64,000 nucleotides of DNA from Burkholderiales bacterium (GCA_016703325.1 JADJCH010000013.1:41475-105474); one strand, 5' to 3'. Shown: positions 36,506 to 45,589, numbered from the stretch's first letter. Program-made: numbers and translations. Notes: generated by a model not told the origin, from the sequence alone.

Positions 36506-37361
36506 ATAACTTGCTGAAGTTCGTGGCCTCGTCGAACCCCAGCTGTTCGGCGATGGTTGAGACGGGCAGGTCCGTGTGCAACAGCAGGCGTTTCGCTTCC
36601 AAAACGATGCGCGCGGATATGAAGGCCTTGGCCGTCGTACCTGCCGAGGCGGTCACTGCGCGCGTCAGACTTTTCTCCGTGCAGCCGAGTCGGTCGACAT
36701 AGTCGGCCGCTGAGTGCCAATGTGTGAAGTGTTCCTCCACGAGCTGCTGAAAGCGCTTGAAACGCTGCAAGGCTGGCGATGTCACCGGCTCTGGGGCCTG
36801 CTGCCCACCCTGCACGATGATCAGGCGCGTCAGCAGTGCGTTGAGCTGGTGGCGCAGCAGCGCATTCAGATCCTCCAGTGGTGCATCGAGCTTCGCATCT
36901 GCGTGCATTTGCTCGATCAGACGCGTGACGGTGAGCACTTCCCGGCCCGGCAAGGCCATGTGCCAAGGCAGCCTCTCAAGATCGATCGCAAATTCGAGAC
37001 TTCGCGCCGCCCTGGATACGGGCAAGACGAATTCGGGGCGGAACAGCACCATCCAGCCCTCCCAATCGTCGCCGCGCCCGAAGTTATGCGCCTGCCCGGG
37101 GCGCACCATGAGCAGGGATCCGGGCGCGCACGTGATGGGCTCGAAATCCACCACATGCGTGCAGGTGCCCTGGCTGACGCAGACGAGCGTATAGAACTCG
37201 TATTGATGGGTCGCGCGCGCACCGTCACCGGCCCGCAGCCGCCAATCGGCGATGGTGAAGGCTTCAAGATCCAGCGGATAACGAGCGCGGGGCAGGTAGC
37301 TCAGGCGCTTGAGCGGGGTGTTCACGTCAGAGCGGTTGGGTGCACGGTGGCGCTTGAACAT
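36444..37361 (-). CDS. AraC-family transcriptional regulator
   Basis: This is a 305-residue regulator with an N-terminal cupin-like ligand domain (HQYEFYTLVCVSQGTCTHVV and APGSLLMVRPGQAHNF) and a C-terminal double helix-turn-helix (YVDRLGCTEKSLTRAVTASA and STIAEQLGFDEATNFSKLFR). It is divergent from the SnoaL-like gene at 37480 across an AT-rich 118-nt region, so it probably regulates that gene. The effector is unknown. Confidence 0.88.
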   Translation of the reverse strand: MFKRHRAPNRSDVNTPLKRLSYLPRARYPLDLEAFTIADWRLRAGDGARATHQYEFYTLVCVSQGTCTHVVDFEPITCAPGSLLMVRPGQAHNFGRGDDWEGWMVLFRPEFVLPVSRAARSLEFAIDLERLPWHMALPGREVLTVTRLIEQMHADAKLDAPLEDLNALLRHQLNALLTRLIIVQGGQQAPEPVTSPALQRFKRFQQLVEEHFTHWHSAADYVDRLGCTEKSLTRAVTASAGTTAKAFISARIVLEAKRLLLHTDLPVSTIAEQLGFDEATNFSKLFRREVDSSPAAFRRQQRAAS

Positions 37362-37479
37362 GCTCCATGAGTTACGGGCAAGAATGTCCTAAATGTATCA
37401 TTGAATTGCGTTTTTTATCTTTTTTTTGATGATTCTTGTCCAATAATAACCATATCAACTCAACTCCAAGGAGCACGAC

Positions 37480-37899
37480 ATGCAAGCAGCAGCCACCCAC
37501 GGTCAACCCGCGAACAACATCGACATCGCCAAGGCCTACATCACGGCCGTGCAAACTGGCGATCAAGCCACGCTCGGTCGCCTGATTTCACCCGACGTGC
37601 TGTGGCACCAACCCGGCAATCACCAGTTCTCCGGCAGCCATCGCGGCATGGCCCAGGTTGGCCCGATGCTGGGCAAGATGATGGAAGTCTCGCAGGGTAC
37701 GTTCGCGATCACCCGTGCCGACCACTACATGGCCAACGGCGACTGGTTGGCCATCACGCTGGAGTTCGCTGGCCAGGCCAACGGCATCCAACTCAAGCAG
37801 CCCGGCGTGGATCTCCTCCGCATCGAGGGCGGCCAAGTCGTCGAGGTGCGGCTCTTCTCAGGCGATCAGGCACAGGAAGACGCGTTCTGGGGGCGCTGA
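37480..37899 (+). CDS. SnoaL/NTF2-like (ketosteroid-isomerase-fold) protein
   Basis: This is a 139-residue one-domain protein of the SnoaL-like group: NNIDIAKAYITAVQTGDQAT, ISPDVLWHQPGNHQFSGSHR and a sheet with WLAITLEFAGQANGIQLKQP. A strong ribosome-binding site AAGGAG lies 7 nt before the start. Members are isomerases, hydrolases or binding proteins; the substrate is unknown. The divergent AraC gene is the likely regulator. Confidence 0.82.
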   Translation: MQAAATHGQPANNIDIAKAYITAVQTGDQATLGRLISPDVLWHQPGNHQFSGSHRGMAQVGPMLGKMMEVSQGTFAITRADHYMANGDWLAITLEFAGQANGIQLKQPGVDLLRIEGGQVVEVRLFSGDQAQEDAFWGR

Positions 37900-37936
37900 T
37901 GGGGCGTTGCGCGGCGGCAAGGCGAGACCGCTGATT

Positions 37937-38911
37937 TCAAGCCGACGAAAGAGGGCCGCCGAAACTCCTGCGCCAAGCCGTGGGCGACACGCCGAACGCG
38001 CGGCGAAAGTGAAGCCGCAGCGACACCACCGAGCCGAAGCCAGCCATGTCGCCGACCTTCTCGACCGAATGGTCCGTGCTTTCCAGCAGGCGCTGAGAGA
38101 ACGCGAGCCGCTCCGCCAGCAACCATGACTGCACGCTGGTGCCCGTCAGGGCCTTGAAATGGCGCGTGAAGCTGCGTCGGCTCATCTTCGCGTCCTCGGC
38201 CAGGCTGTCCAGGGTGTGGGGCTGCTCAAGTCGCCGGCGGACCTGGTCGATCAGATGCGCCAGCCGCACGCTACCTGCGGTTCTTGGCAGTGGCTGCTCG
38301 ATGAACTGGGCCTGGCCGCCCGCACGGTGGGGCGACACGACCAGCCGGCGGGCCACGCGGTTGGCTTCGACCGCGCCCAGTTGCTGGCGCAGCAGGTGCA
38401 GGCAGGCGTCGATGCCTGCCGCTGTGCCCGCGGAGGTCAGCACGTGGCCGTCTTCTACGTAGAGTACATCGGCGTCGACGTCGATGGCAGGGAAGCGCTG
38501 TGCAAACAGCTGCGCGTACTCCCAGTGCGTGGTTGCGCGGCGGCCGTCCAGCAAGCCGGCTTCCGCCAGCACGTGGGCACCCAGGCACAGGCCAACGATC
38601 TGCGCGCCCCGTGCGTGTGCTGCGCGCAGAGCCTTGAGCAGAGGCTGGGGAACGGCCTGGTCCACGTCGCGCCAACTGGGCACCACGATCACATCGGCCT
38701 TCCTGAGCACCGAAAGGGGTGCAAGCTCGGTGAGGCCGAACCCCGTGCGCGTACGCACGGGGCCGCCTTCTGCTGCGCACACCAGCACATTAAAGGGGCT
38801 GCCTTCGGGGAGCGCGTCCGAAAACACCATGCAGGGCACCGAGAGGTGGAAGACGCTGATGCCGTCAAAGGCAACCACGGCCACAAGGCGCTGACGAGCA
38901 GGGGTTTTCAT
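37937..38911 (-). CDS. GlxA-family regulator (DJ-1/PfpI plus AraC domains)
   Basis: The 324-residue protein has a DJ-1/PfpI-like N-terminal domain (VAVVAFDGISVFHLSVPCMV, IVGLCLGAHVLAEAGLLDG with the nucleophile-elbow Cys, and YVEDGHVLTSAGTAAGID) and a C-terminal AraC helix-turn-helix region (LAEDAKMSRRSFTRHFKALT and VGDMAGFGSVVSLRLHFRRA). GlxA-type proteins regulate neighbouring catabolic or detoxification genes. It is divergent from the isochorismatase-type hydrolase at 39032, its probable target. Confidence 0.88.
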   Translation of the reverse strand: MKTPARQRLVAVVAFDGISVFHLSVPCMVFSDALPEGSPFNVLVCAAEGGPVRTRTGFGLTELAPLSVLRKADVIVVPSWRDVDQAVPQPLLKALRAAHARGAQIVGLCLGAHVLAEAGLLDGRRATTHWEYAQLFAQRFPAIDVDADVLYVEDGHVLTSAGTAAGIDACLHLLRQQLGAVEANRVARRLVVSPHRAGGQAQFIEQPLPRTAGSVRLAHLIDQVRRRLEQPHTLDSLAEDAKMSRRSFTRHFKALTGTSVQSWLLAERLAFSQRLLESTDHSVEKVGDMAGFGSVVSLRLHFRRAFGVSPTAWRRSFGGPLSSA

Positions 38912-39031
38912 GGAGGGGCCGTCTCGCAATGATTGTCCCGATCTTATCGAAATGCGATTCTTGGGCCAATGGCCGCAGCGCGCCCCGGCACGAACAATTC
39001 AACCGTTCACAACCACCCTGCTGAGGAAACC

Positions 39032-39547
39032 ATGAGCAAGCCGGTTCTCGTCGTCATCGACGTTCAAAACGATTATTTCGAGGGCGGGGCCTTTCCGCTT
39101 TGGAACGCCGAGCCAACGCTGGCGGCCACGGAGAAGGCCATCGCCAAGGCGCGAGCGAAGGGGGTACCCGTTGTGTTTGTGCAGCACATCGCCCAGGGCG
39201 CGGCGCCGTTCTTCAACCCTGGCAGTGAGGGCGTGAAGTTGCATGCGCGCATCAGCGCCGCGGTCGGTGGTTCGCCGGTGGTCGTGAAGCAGCATGCCGA
39301 CGCCTTCGAGGCCACCGCCCTCTACCAGACCCTGCAGGACCTGGGCGCCGACGAGTTGTTGCTCTGCGGGATGATGACGCAGAACTGCGTCACGCACACC
39401 GCCGTCTCTCGGCGGGCAGACGGCTACGCCAAGGTGACCGTGCTAGCCGACGCATGCACCACCGTCAGCCAGATGCTGCACCTGATCGCCGTGGATGGTC
39501 TTTCGACGCGGGTTGCCCTTTCCGACGTTGACTCCGCGTTTGCCTGA
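39032..39547 (+). CDS. Isochorismatase-family cysteine hydrolase
   Basis: This 171-residue enzyme has the catalytic triad of the family: Asp in VLVVIDVQNDYF, Lys in SPVVVKQHADAF and Cys119 in LCGMMTQNCVTHTAVSRRAD. The family hydrolyses amides or vinyl ethers (nicotinamidase-like, isochorismatase). The substrate is unknown. GlxA-type regulators next to such hydrolases are common and suggest induction by the substrate. Confidence 0.88.
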   Translation: MSKPVLVVIDVQNDYFEGGAFPLWNAEPTLAATEKAIAKARAKGVPVVFVQHIAQGAAPFFNPGSEGVKLHARISAAVGGSPVVVKQHADAFEATALYQTLQDLGADELLLCGMMTQNCVTHTAVSRRADGYAKVTVLADACTTVSQMLHLIAVDGLSTRVALSDVDSAFA

Positions 39548-39964
39548 GCCTCGGCAGTGGCGCGCGCGACAGGCCGTGCCACTGTTCGCGGGCACCGAAG
39601 TCGAACCCGCAGAGTTCGGCCACACGTTGCGCAGAGTGCAGGGCTGTCGGATGGCTTGAGCGACCTTCCTGATCGTCAGCGGTGTCGACAAGGCCCTGGT
39701 TAGCAGACCGACGTCAACGTCGACAAGGCGTCCTCACTGACCAACGACCAACCGATCGTCCCCGCAAGTGCCTGAGGAGATGCGCGGATGTCTGGCTTCG
39801 GCGTGCGGATCTGACAGTGTGATCGTGCGCAAAGGATCGGGTGGTCGAAAGCTGCCACTCCATGCGGCAACGTTGAGCGACCGCCTCCAATCTTTAATGT
39901 GGAAGAACAGCCATCCCAGACGCAGCGAGGCCTGGCCTGAAGCCGGCCGGAGCTGCAAGCGCGA
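39548..39964. other. No recognisable gene
   Basis: The 417 nt between the isochorismatase-type gene and the transposase remnant hold no convincing coding frame, RNA or repeat. Short frames on both strands lack family signatures. Confidence 0.5.
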
Positions 39965-40570
39965 CGAAGACGAAGGGATCAGGCGGCGGCGGGCGTGGGA
40001 TGAGCCTGCTGAGCTTGATCCAGCGCGGGCTTGCGAGCCACGCTCAGGGCCTCATGAGGTCTTGTCCTGGTAGTGAGCCGGTGCTGAGCATCGCGTAGAG
40101 TGCGAGCATTTGTGCGATGGACTTCTGGCCCTTGCGATGGCCAGCGCCTGACGGCCCGGGTTCGGCCGCCGCTGCGCAAAGGTAGTCGGCGCCCCAGCAT
40201 CCCTTGGGATCTTGCCGGTCTTGCGCTGCCGCACTTTGTTGTTGCCTGGGCAGTGCCCCCAACTGGCAGCCGCTGGCGCTGCCAAGGGGCTCGTCCGACC
40301 AATCTCCACCAGCAGCATCGCTGCGCCCCGGTCGATGCCGGGGATGGTCTGCAGTTGGCGGCCGTGGCCTTCAGCCCTCCAAATACGCGTCCAGTCGGAT
40401 GCTGCGATCTGCTCGATGTGCTGCCGTCTGGCCGGGTGAGGTGCTGCTCTGTGTCCAGGCCTCGCTCTGACTCGCCCGCAGCCGCAGTCAGCACCTGCAT
40501 GGGCGTCGGCGATCAGGCCTTGACCATGGCGGGCTGGTGCCGTAATGTCGGACACCAACGTTGATGGCAT
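39965..40570 (-). pseudogene. IS110/IS1111-family transposase remnant
   Basis: Pieces of the transposase C-terminal domain appear in three minus-strand frames: HIEQIAASDWTRIW and LQTIPGIDRGAAMLLVEIG, then CPGNNKVRQRKTGKI, then LALYAMLSTGS and EALSVARKPALDQAQ. This order matches the transposase_20 domain of IS110/IS1111 elements. Several frameshifts and stops show it is dead. No ends could be defined. Confidence 0.7.
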
Positions 40571-41187
40571 GCCTGCTCCCCAACACCTTGCACGGTTCTT
40601 CTCGGGCGCGCCCAGCTCGGGGGCGTCCAACGCCGCCACAGCGGTGGGTGAGCCAGCGGCCCGCAGGGGCAGGGTCTGCAGCGTTGCCACACTAGGCCAA
40701 GGGCTCTTCAATACACGCCCTGCTCTCCGACCACCACCTGGGCCTGATCTCAGGCCCACTGGGCCAGCGCGCGGCGGTCGCGTTTGAAGGCGCCGAACTA
40801 CCATGGTGACCTCCACCCGCCCATCGTCATGCTCGACATGGCGCAGGCCAGATCTTGGCCTGGGAACTCCAGGTGGGGTGCATCGGGGGCAATTGCTACC
40901 TGAACTCCTGCAGCGAACAACAATCACAGTGCGGGGGCGCAGGTGCCGCCGACCAACCGCCGGGCAAGCCCGGGCTCTCTTTAATGTGGGCTGTCAGGCG
41001 TGCCCTGCCCCTCACGGGGCTGGGCAGCGCTCGCAGGCAATCCTGGGTACGAGTGGTCGGCAGCGGGTCAAGTTAGGTACCGCGGTCACGATGCCATCAA
41101 AAAATTGACCGACCTCTACCCGCCCCGCACACCTTCAAGTCTCTTCCATCATCCAGGGTGCGCCGGCCTGCTCATGAAAGTTAGTGA
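40571..41187. other. No recognisable gene; probably degraded mobile-element DNA
   Basis: The interval between the transposase remnant and repeat copy 2 contains short frames only and no motif I can name. A sequence TCTTTAATGTGG occurs both here (about 40977) and at about 39890, possibly a relic of element ends. Confidence 0.4.
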
Positions 41188-41805
41188 CCAATTCTTCTTG
41201 CGCCTCTCCTTTCGTCAACCAGGCGCCCGAAAACTCGCCACTGCTTGAAGCCCGCGTCCAGGAAGCTGCTCACTCAGCGAGCCGCTCCGCCACCTTGCGG
41301 GCAAACCGCTCAAAGTCGCCGATGTGATTCGTCGCAATGGCGAACACGATGGCCCAGTCGATGGCGTCGTAGTTGTGAACGGCAAGGTTCCGAAACCCCA
41401 CGGCCCGGCGCATGGCCTGCGCGAGGGCTGCATCGATCACCTGTGCCTCGGCCAGCCGAGTGAAGGCTTCACCCATCGTGCTGGGCGGGGGCAGCTCCAG
41501 CTCGGTCAACAGGTGGGCGGCCATGTCGACACACAGCTGGACGGCCCGGCTGAGGTTCAGCACCAGCACGTCCTGGGCGTCCAGGTCCTGCACGAGTTCG
41601 GGCAAGGTCGCGGGGCACCTCGACCGAACGCGCACCAGGCAGCGTCGCAGCGACTCCAGCTTGCGCTCCAGCACTAGCCGATCCACGCCCGCCTCCTCTC
41701 GGCCAGCAGGCGCTCCACGTAGGGCAGGAAGTCGGCGGCGTCGAACAGGTGGCGACGCAGCAGTTCTGCACAGGCCCCGTGGCTGCCGCGGAGGCGTTTG
41801 CCGTG
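41188..41805. repeat. Direct repeat copy 2 (intact hepT-mntA segment)
   Basis: This is the uninterrupted counterpart of 34283-35019, in the same orientation and 6.9 kb away. It spans all of hepT and the last third of mntA. The two copies could recombine and delete everything between them. Confidence 0.85.
41270..41686 (-). CDS. hepT: HepT HEPN ribonuclease toxin, copy 2
   Basis: This is a 138-residue DUF86 HEPN protein. The RNase motif RNLAVHNY lies near residues 99-106, and the helical bundle includes LVLNLSRAVQLCVDMAAHLL. MntA/HepT pairs are type VII toxin-antitoxin systems in which MntA AMPylates a Tyr in HepT to inactivate it; the Tyr in HNY is the family target position. The GTG start lies inside the mntA coding sequence (13-nt overlap), so the two are coupled. 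Confidence 0.88.
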   Translation of the reverse strand: MDRLVLERKLESLRRCLVRVRSRCPATLPELVQDLDAQDVLVLNLSRAVQLCVDMAAHLLTELELPPPSTMGEAFTRLAEAQVIDAALAQAMRRAVGFRNLAVHNYDAIDWAIVFAIATNHIGDFERFARKVAERLAE

Positions 41806-42060
41806 GGTGAGGATTTCCCCCAGCAGCGGTTCGCCCACCACCCTCAGGTCGATCAGGTCCACGGGCCGGCCGGTGGCATCGCCGAGTTCCGCGATGAGGG
41901 CCAGCTTGCTGGCGGCATCGAGCGGGTGTGCAGCCTGGACGGCAAGATCAACATCGCTGTCGGGGCGCCCCTGCCCGCTGGCCATCGAGCCAAACAGCAG
42001 CACCACCTCCAGCTCGGGGTGGCCGGCGATCACGCGTTCGATGGGCTCGACGACATCCAC
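41674..42060 (-). CDS. mntA: MntA nucleotidyltransferase antitoxin
   Basis: This is a 128-residue minimal nucleotidyltransferase with the site LFGSMASGQGRPDSDVDLAV (GSx10DxD) near residues 22-41. The C-terminal region is predicted helical (CAELLRRHLFDAADFLPYVE). It should AMPylate and silence HepT. The start is a GTG at 42060; no strong ribosome-binding site is seen. It is the complete version of the fragment at 34892-35019. Confidence 0.87.
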   Translation of the reverse strand: MDVVEPIERVIAGHPELEVVLLFGSMASGQGRPDSDVDLAVQAAHPLDAASKLALIAELGDATGRPVDLIDLRVVGEPLLGEILTHGKRLRGSHGACAELLRRHLFDAADFLPYVERLLAERRRAWIG

Positions 42061-42212
42061 GGCCGGATGCTAGCGCGAAGACGGGCGCCGGGAGGCCTCC
42101 GGAGGCAGCGTTGCCTCGGTGCGGGCAACGTCGGCATCCGTGAACTCCGGGCAGCGATCCCCAAGTCCATCGATGCCGGCGGTGGACCTGGCAGGGGGGG
42201 CGCCGGACGCCT

Positions 42213-42650
42213 CTATGCAGCCTGGAGCAACGTAAACTGGCCGCGCGCAAGCAGCTTCCGGAAGTCCCGATCGAAGGTGACGAGGTGTTCACCGCGTTGC
42301 GCCACGGCTGCCGCCAACCAGGCATCCGGCAGGTCGTTGCCGCCCAATGGCTTTTCGAGGCACAGCTGGCGCAGCTTCGACCACTCGGGGCCCAGTGGTG
42401 CGAGTTGCACACCCGGCGAAGCCAGGAGCGCGTCGATGAACGCCACAGCATCCTGGATCGGTGTGGCCATCCGGAAGATCTTCGGGCTGGTGACCAACCG
42501 CAGGAAGCTGGCCAGCACCATCGGCATCAATGTCACGCCCGATCCGGCATCGGCCGCCCCGACCGCCGCTTCAAGCCAGGATCGCGCCATGGCATGGTGT
42601 GGGTGGTCGGTTCGCGATGCAGCGACCAGCACGTTGACGTCAGGCGTCAT
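42213..42650 (-). CDS. VapC-type PIN-domain ribonuclease toxin
   Basis: This 145-residue PIN toxin has an N-terminal MTPDVNVLVAASRTDHPHH with the first acidic residue, a middle acidic residue region, and C-terminal GNDLPDAWLAAAVAQRGEHL and VTFDRDFRKLL carrying the remaining acidic metal ligands. It overlaps vapB by 11 nt. RNA cleavage (often of tRNA) is the family activity. Confidence 0.85.
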   Translation of the reverse strand: MTPDVNVLVAASRTDHPHHAMARSWLEAAVGAADAGSGVTLMPMVLASFLRLVTSPKIFRMATPIQDAVAFIDALLASPGVQLAPLGPEWSKLRQLCLEKPLGGNDLPDAWLAAAVAQRGEHLVTFDRDFRKLLARGQFTLLQAA

Positions 42651-42885
42651 TGTCCAGTGCCTCCAGCAGGGCCTTGTTGCTCAGCGGGTCGACGCCCTTC
42701 ACCAGACCGCCGCGGCCTTTGAACACCGGCAGGTGGACCTTGGCGCGCTGGGCGGAATTCGCATGTGCACGAAGCCTCAGTTGCAGGCCTTCCTCGATCA
42801 GGCGCGTCAGGCTCGTCCGCTGCTGCGCTGCAAACGCCTTGGCATCGGCGAGGAGCTGATCGTTGAGATTCAAGGTGGTTTTCAT
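42640..42885 (-). CDS. VapB-type antitoxin
   Basis: This is an 81-residue antitoxin with an N-terminal ribbon-helix-helix-like start (MKTTLNLNDQLLADAKAFAA) and a C-terminal toxin-binding tail (KGVDPLSNKALLEALDND). It precedes vapC. A perfect palindrome sits 10 nt upstream of its start codon and is the likely autoregulatory operator. Confidence 0.82.
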   Translation of the reverse strand: MKTTLNLNDQLLADAKAFAAQQRTSLTRLIEEGLQLRLRAHANSAQRAKVHLPVFKGRGGLVKGVDPLSNKALLEALDNDA

Positions 42886-42894
42886 GCGGGCATG

Positions 42895-42910
42895 ATACAG
42901 ATTTCTGTAT
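42895..42910 (-). promoter_or_regulatory. Palindromic operator upstream of vapBC
   Basis: ATACAGATTTCTGTAT is a perfect 7-2-7 inverted repeat just upstream of the vapB start. Ribbon-helix-helix antitoxins commonly bind such sites to repress their own operon. Binding is inferred. Confidence 0.6.
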
Positions 42911-43281
42911 TGTTGATGCACTGCCGGCGAAGCGACCCGCTCGTCAGGGTTCGAGCCCGGATCCCTGGCGCGTGCAGGCCAGGAGCAGCCCACCGACAGG
43001 TCCACGAACGCCACAGCCTGGTCAAGGTGGACGTGGTGCTGCCGCTCCTGCGCGCCCGAGAAGAGAAAGACCTGATCGGCCCCGTCGGCGCATCGCACCT
43101 TGAAAATGCCGACCACCCGATCCGGGCGGAACGGGCGGATCGGGCCGAACGTGGCCAACTCGACTTTGTGCAGGTGAACGACTTGATCTTCCACCGCTGC
43201 GCCGAAGACCGGCAGCTGTGCAAGGGGGTGGCGGGGCAGCCGCTGCCGGCGCTTGCGCCTGAGATCGGAGCGAACCAGGGG
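42911..43281. other. Gap between divergent vapB and the SUMF1-type gene, no gene recognised
   Basis: About 370 nt stay open in several frames on both strands because of the high GC, but no frame shows a family signature or a good start. It may hold promoters for the SUMF1-type gene. Confidence 0.4.
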
Positions 43282-44052
43282 ATGCAGCCAGCGCGGCGCC
43301 TGGCCGGAGCCTGGCTGCTCGCGGCTGCGGCACCCTGGGCGATGGCCGCGGGCGGCGGTCCGGACTGGGTGCCGGTGGGCGGCTTCGCGATCGCCCGCAC
43401 CGAAACCACGGTCGGCCAGTTCAAGCGTTTTGTGGAGGCCACCCAGACCGTGACACGGGCCGAGCGCAACGGCGGCGGCGAGGTCTACGAAGCCGGTTGG
43501 ACGCAGAAGACCGGCTGGACCTGGCGCACCCCGTTCGGCAAACCCGCCACCGACGGTGAACCGGCCGTCCACGTCACCTACGACGAAGCCCAGGCGTTCT
43601 GCCGCTGGGCCGGCGGCCGGCTACCCACCGATGCCGAGTGGGTGAGCGCGGCCTACACCGAGCAGCGGGCGTCGCCACCCGCCGGGTTTGTGCGCGGCAA
43701 GCGTTACCGCTACCCGACGGGCGAGCTACCGGACGGCGCGCAATGCCTGAACGACTGCGGCCCTGCGGCCAAGGGACGCGCCGTCCACGCGGGCGCACGC
43801 CTGTGGCGCGGCGATGGCCATGCGCTGGTCACCACCACGCCCGCCGGCGTGAACGGCCTGCACGACATGGGCGGCAACGCCTGGGAGTGCATTGATGAAC
43901 CGGCCGGGCTCGGCGGCAACGCGCTGCGCCGCACACGCGGCGGCTCCTGGTGGTACGGACAGGAACAGATGCAGGCCGACCACCTGCAGAGCAAACCGGG
44001 CCACACCACGGTGGTGTACATCGGGTTTCGCTGCGTGCGGAGCCAGCGGTGA
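43282..44052 (+). CDS. SUMF1/formylglycine-generating-enzyme-fold secreted protein
   Basis: This 256-residue protein has a signal peptide (LAGAWLLAAAAPWAMA). The FGE-sulfatase fold shows WVPVGGFAIARTETTVGQFK, HVTYDEAQAFCRWAGGRLPT and DAEW near residues 95-120, GVNGLHDMGGNAWECIDE, RRTRGGSWWYG and a terminal IGFRCVRS. These proteins range from formylglycine-generating enzymes to non-catalytic binding proteins; the paired active-site Cys of true FGEs is not evident. It is coupled to the next gene (TGATG overlap), which is also secreted. Confidence 0.85.
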   Translation: MQPARRLAGAWLLAAAAPWAMAAGGGPDWVPVGGFAIARTETTVGQFKRFVEATQTVTRAERNGGGEVYEAGWTQKTGWTWRTPFGKPATDGEPAVHVTYDEAQAFCRWAGGRLPTDAEWVSAAYTEQRASPPAGFVRGKRYRYPTGELPDGAQCLNDCGPAAKGRAVHAGARLWRGDGHALVTTTPAGVNGLHDMGGNAWECIDEPAGLGGNALRRTRGGSWWYGQEQMQADHLQSKPGHTTVVYIGFRCVRSQR

Positions 44053-44651
44053 TGCCTGATCAGTTCAGCGCCAAGCGGCGCCATGTCGCGCGGCGCCTGA
44101 TCGCCTTGGTCATGACGGCGCTTGCAGCCTGCCCCGGGGTCAGCGCGTTGGCCCAGCCGACCGGCACTGACGGTTGGGCTGCCATGCAGGACGGTGCGGT
44201 GGTGCTGTTCCGGCACGCGACCGCCCCCGGCGGCGGCGATCCACCCGGGTTCCGTCTGGCCGACTGTGCCACGCAGCGCAACCTGGACGACACCGGGCGG
44301 GACCAGGCGCGGCGCATCGGACAGGCGTTCCGAGACCGAGGCATCCGCGTCGGCGCCGTCGCCAGTTCCCAGTGGTGCCGCGCGCGCGACACGGCCCGGC
44401 TGGCCTTCGGGCAGGTGCCGCAGGAGGTGGAGGCCTTCAACTCCTTCTTCAACACACCAGACCGGCGCGAGGCACAGACCAGCGCAGCGCGGCGCTACCT
44501 GGCCTCCTGGCGAGGGCCGGGCGTCCTGGTCGTGACCACCCACCAGGTCAACATCACCGCACTGACCGGCATCACGCCGGCTTCGGGTGAAGGCATTGTG
44601 GTGCGTGCTGAAGCTGCGGGGCTGCGGGTGCTGGGCAGGGTACTGCCTTGA
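44052..44651 (+). CDS. Secreted histidine phosphatase-like protein
   Basis: This 199-residue protein has a signal peptide (IALVMTALAACPGVSALA) and a histidine-phosphatase fold: VVLFRHATAPGGGDPPGF (RHA in place of the usual RHG), SSQWCRARDTARLAFG, and VLVVTTHQVNITALTG containing the second catalytic His. Substrates are probably small phosphate esters in the periplasm. Its start overlaps the SUMF1-type stop. Confidence 0.82.
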   Translation: MPDQFSAKRRHVARRLIALVMTALAACPGVSALAQPTGTDGWAAMQDGAVVLFRHATAPGGGDPPGFRLADCATQRNLDDTGRDQARRIGQAFRDRGIRVGAVASSQWCRARDTARLAFGQVPQEVEAFNSFFNTPDRREAQTSAARRYLASWRGPGVLVVTTHQVNITALTGITPASGEGIVVRAEAAGLRVLGRVLP

Positions 44652-44653
44652 GG

Positions 44654-44780
44654 TGAACTTCCAGCCAGGTTCCTCGACCACACCGTCCCCGGCAGCCGCC
44701 GATGCGGCGTCTGCCCCACCGACCTGCGCGAACCGCTGCAGGCATCCTTCGGGCGGACGACGGACAGGGTGAAGGGCTGA
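44654..44780 (+). pseudogene. Duplicated 3' end of the MBL-fold gene, copy B
   Basis: The strand encodes FLDHTVPGSRRCGVCPTDLR and ends VKG-stop at 44780, closely matching the last 37 residues of the hydrolase at 33470-34219. No upstream part of that gene is present. It lies directly in front of an antitoxin-toxin pair. Confidence 0.8.
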
Positions 44781-44840
44781 AATTTGTGTACACACCTGCC
44801 AGAATGCGGCGTCTGGGCGCTCGTGCCCTGAAGGACGCCT

Positions 44841-45134
44841 ATGAAGCTCCCCACCACCGAAGCCACCAGCGTCGGCATCCGCGAATTCCGGGCAGCGATC
44901 GCCGAGTACATCGATGCCGACCGGCCCATCACCGTGACCCGCCACGGTCAGACCGTGGGCCTGTTCGTGCCTCTGCGCCGGCCCAGCGCCGAAGACATCC
45001 AGCGCATGACGACGGCGGCGGCCGACTTTCGCAAGGCCGTGCCCTTGAGCGACGACGAGGTCGAGCAGATGGTGGCGGACTTCGACGCCCTGCGGCGCGG
45101 CCAACCGCTGCCCCAGCGCAGCACCGACAAGTGA
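44841..45134 (+). CDS. Phd/YefM-type antitoxin
   Basis: This is a 97-residue antitoxin with the Phd/YefM N-terminal fold TSVGIREFRAAIAEYIDADR and ITVTRHGQTVGLFVPL, then a charged helical tail. It precedes a PIN toxin whose GTG start overlaps its stop codon. Confidence 0.87.
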   Translation: MKLPTTEATSVGIREFRAAIAEYIDADRPITVTRHGQTVGLFVPLRRPSAEDIQRMTTAAADFRKAVPLSDDEVEQMVADFDALRRGQPLPQRSTDK

Positions 45135-45589
45135 CTGCGCCGCGCGCGATCGTCCTGGACGCAAACATCCTGATTCGCTACGTCCTGGGCGCCAAGGTAC
45201 CCGCCTTGCTGGCCGCCCATGCCGCGACGATCGATTTCCTGGCGCCAGACACCGCGTTCGCGGAGGCCCGCAAACACCTGCCCTTGATCCTGCGCGCACG
45301 AGGGGAGGAGGAAGCCGGCGGAGCCAAGGCGCTGGCCGCGCTGGACGCCCTGAAGGATGTCGTCACCGCGGTGCCGCCGAGCAGCTACGCGCCTTTTCGC
45401 AAGGCCGCACTGGCGCGTATCGGCTCCCGTGACCCCCGGGACTGGCCCATCATGGCCTGCGCCTTGTTGCTGGACTGCCCGGTCTGGACCGAAGACCAGG
45501 ACTTCTTCGGCACCGGCGTCGCCACTTGGACGACCGCGCTGGTTGAGCTCTATTTCACCGAGACCGAGCCGGGAGAGGCGGAGCACTGA
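45131..45589 (+). CDS. PIN-domain toxin of the Phd-type pair
   Basis: This 152-residue PIN protein starts AIVLDANILIRYVLGAKVPA with the first catalytic Asp, has Glu in FAEARKHLPL, and ends with DPRDWPIMACALLLDCPVWT, EDQDFFGTGV, which holds further acidic ligands. The GTG start is coupled to the antitoxin. The module is bounded by MBL-tail copies B and C. Confidence 0.87.
   Translation: MTAPRAIVLDANILIRYVLGAKVPALLAAHAATIDFLAPDTAFAEARKHLPLILRARGEEEAGGAKALAALDALKDVVTAVPPSSYAPFRKAALARIGSRDPRDWPIMACALLLDCPVWTEDQDFFGTGVATWTTALVELYFTETEPGEAEH

Noticed and set aside
42940..43000. tRNA-like T-arm (GGTTCGAGCCC)
   Set aside because: The stem does not pair over five bases and no acceptor, D or anticodon arm can be built around it.
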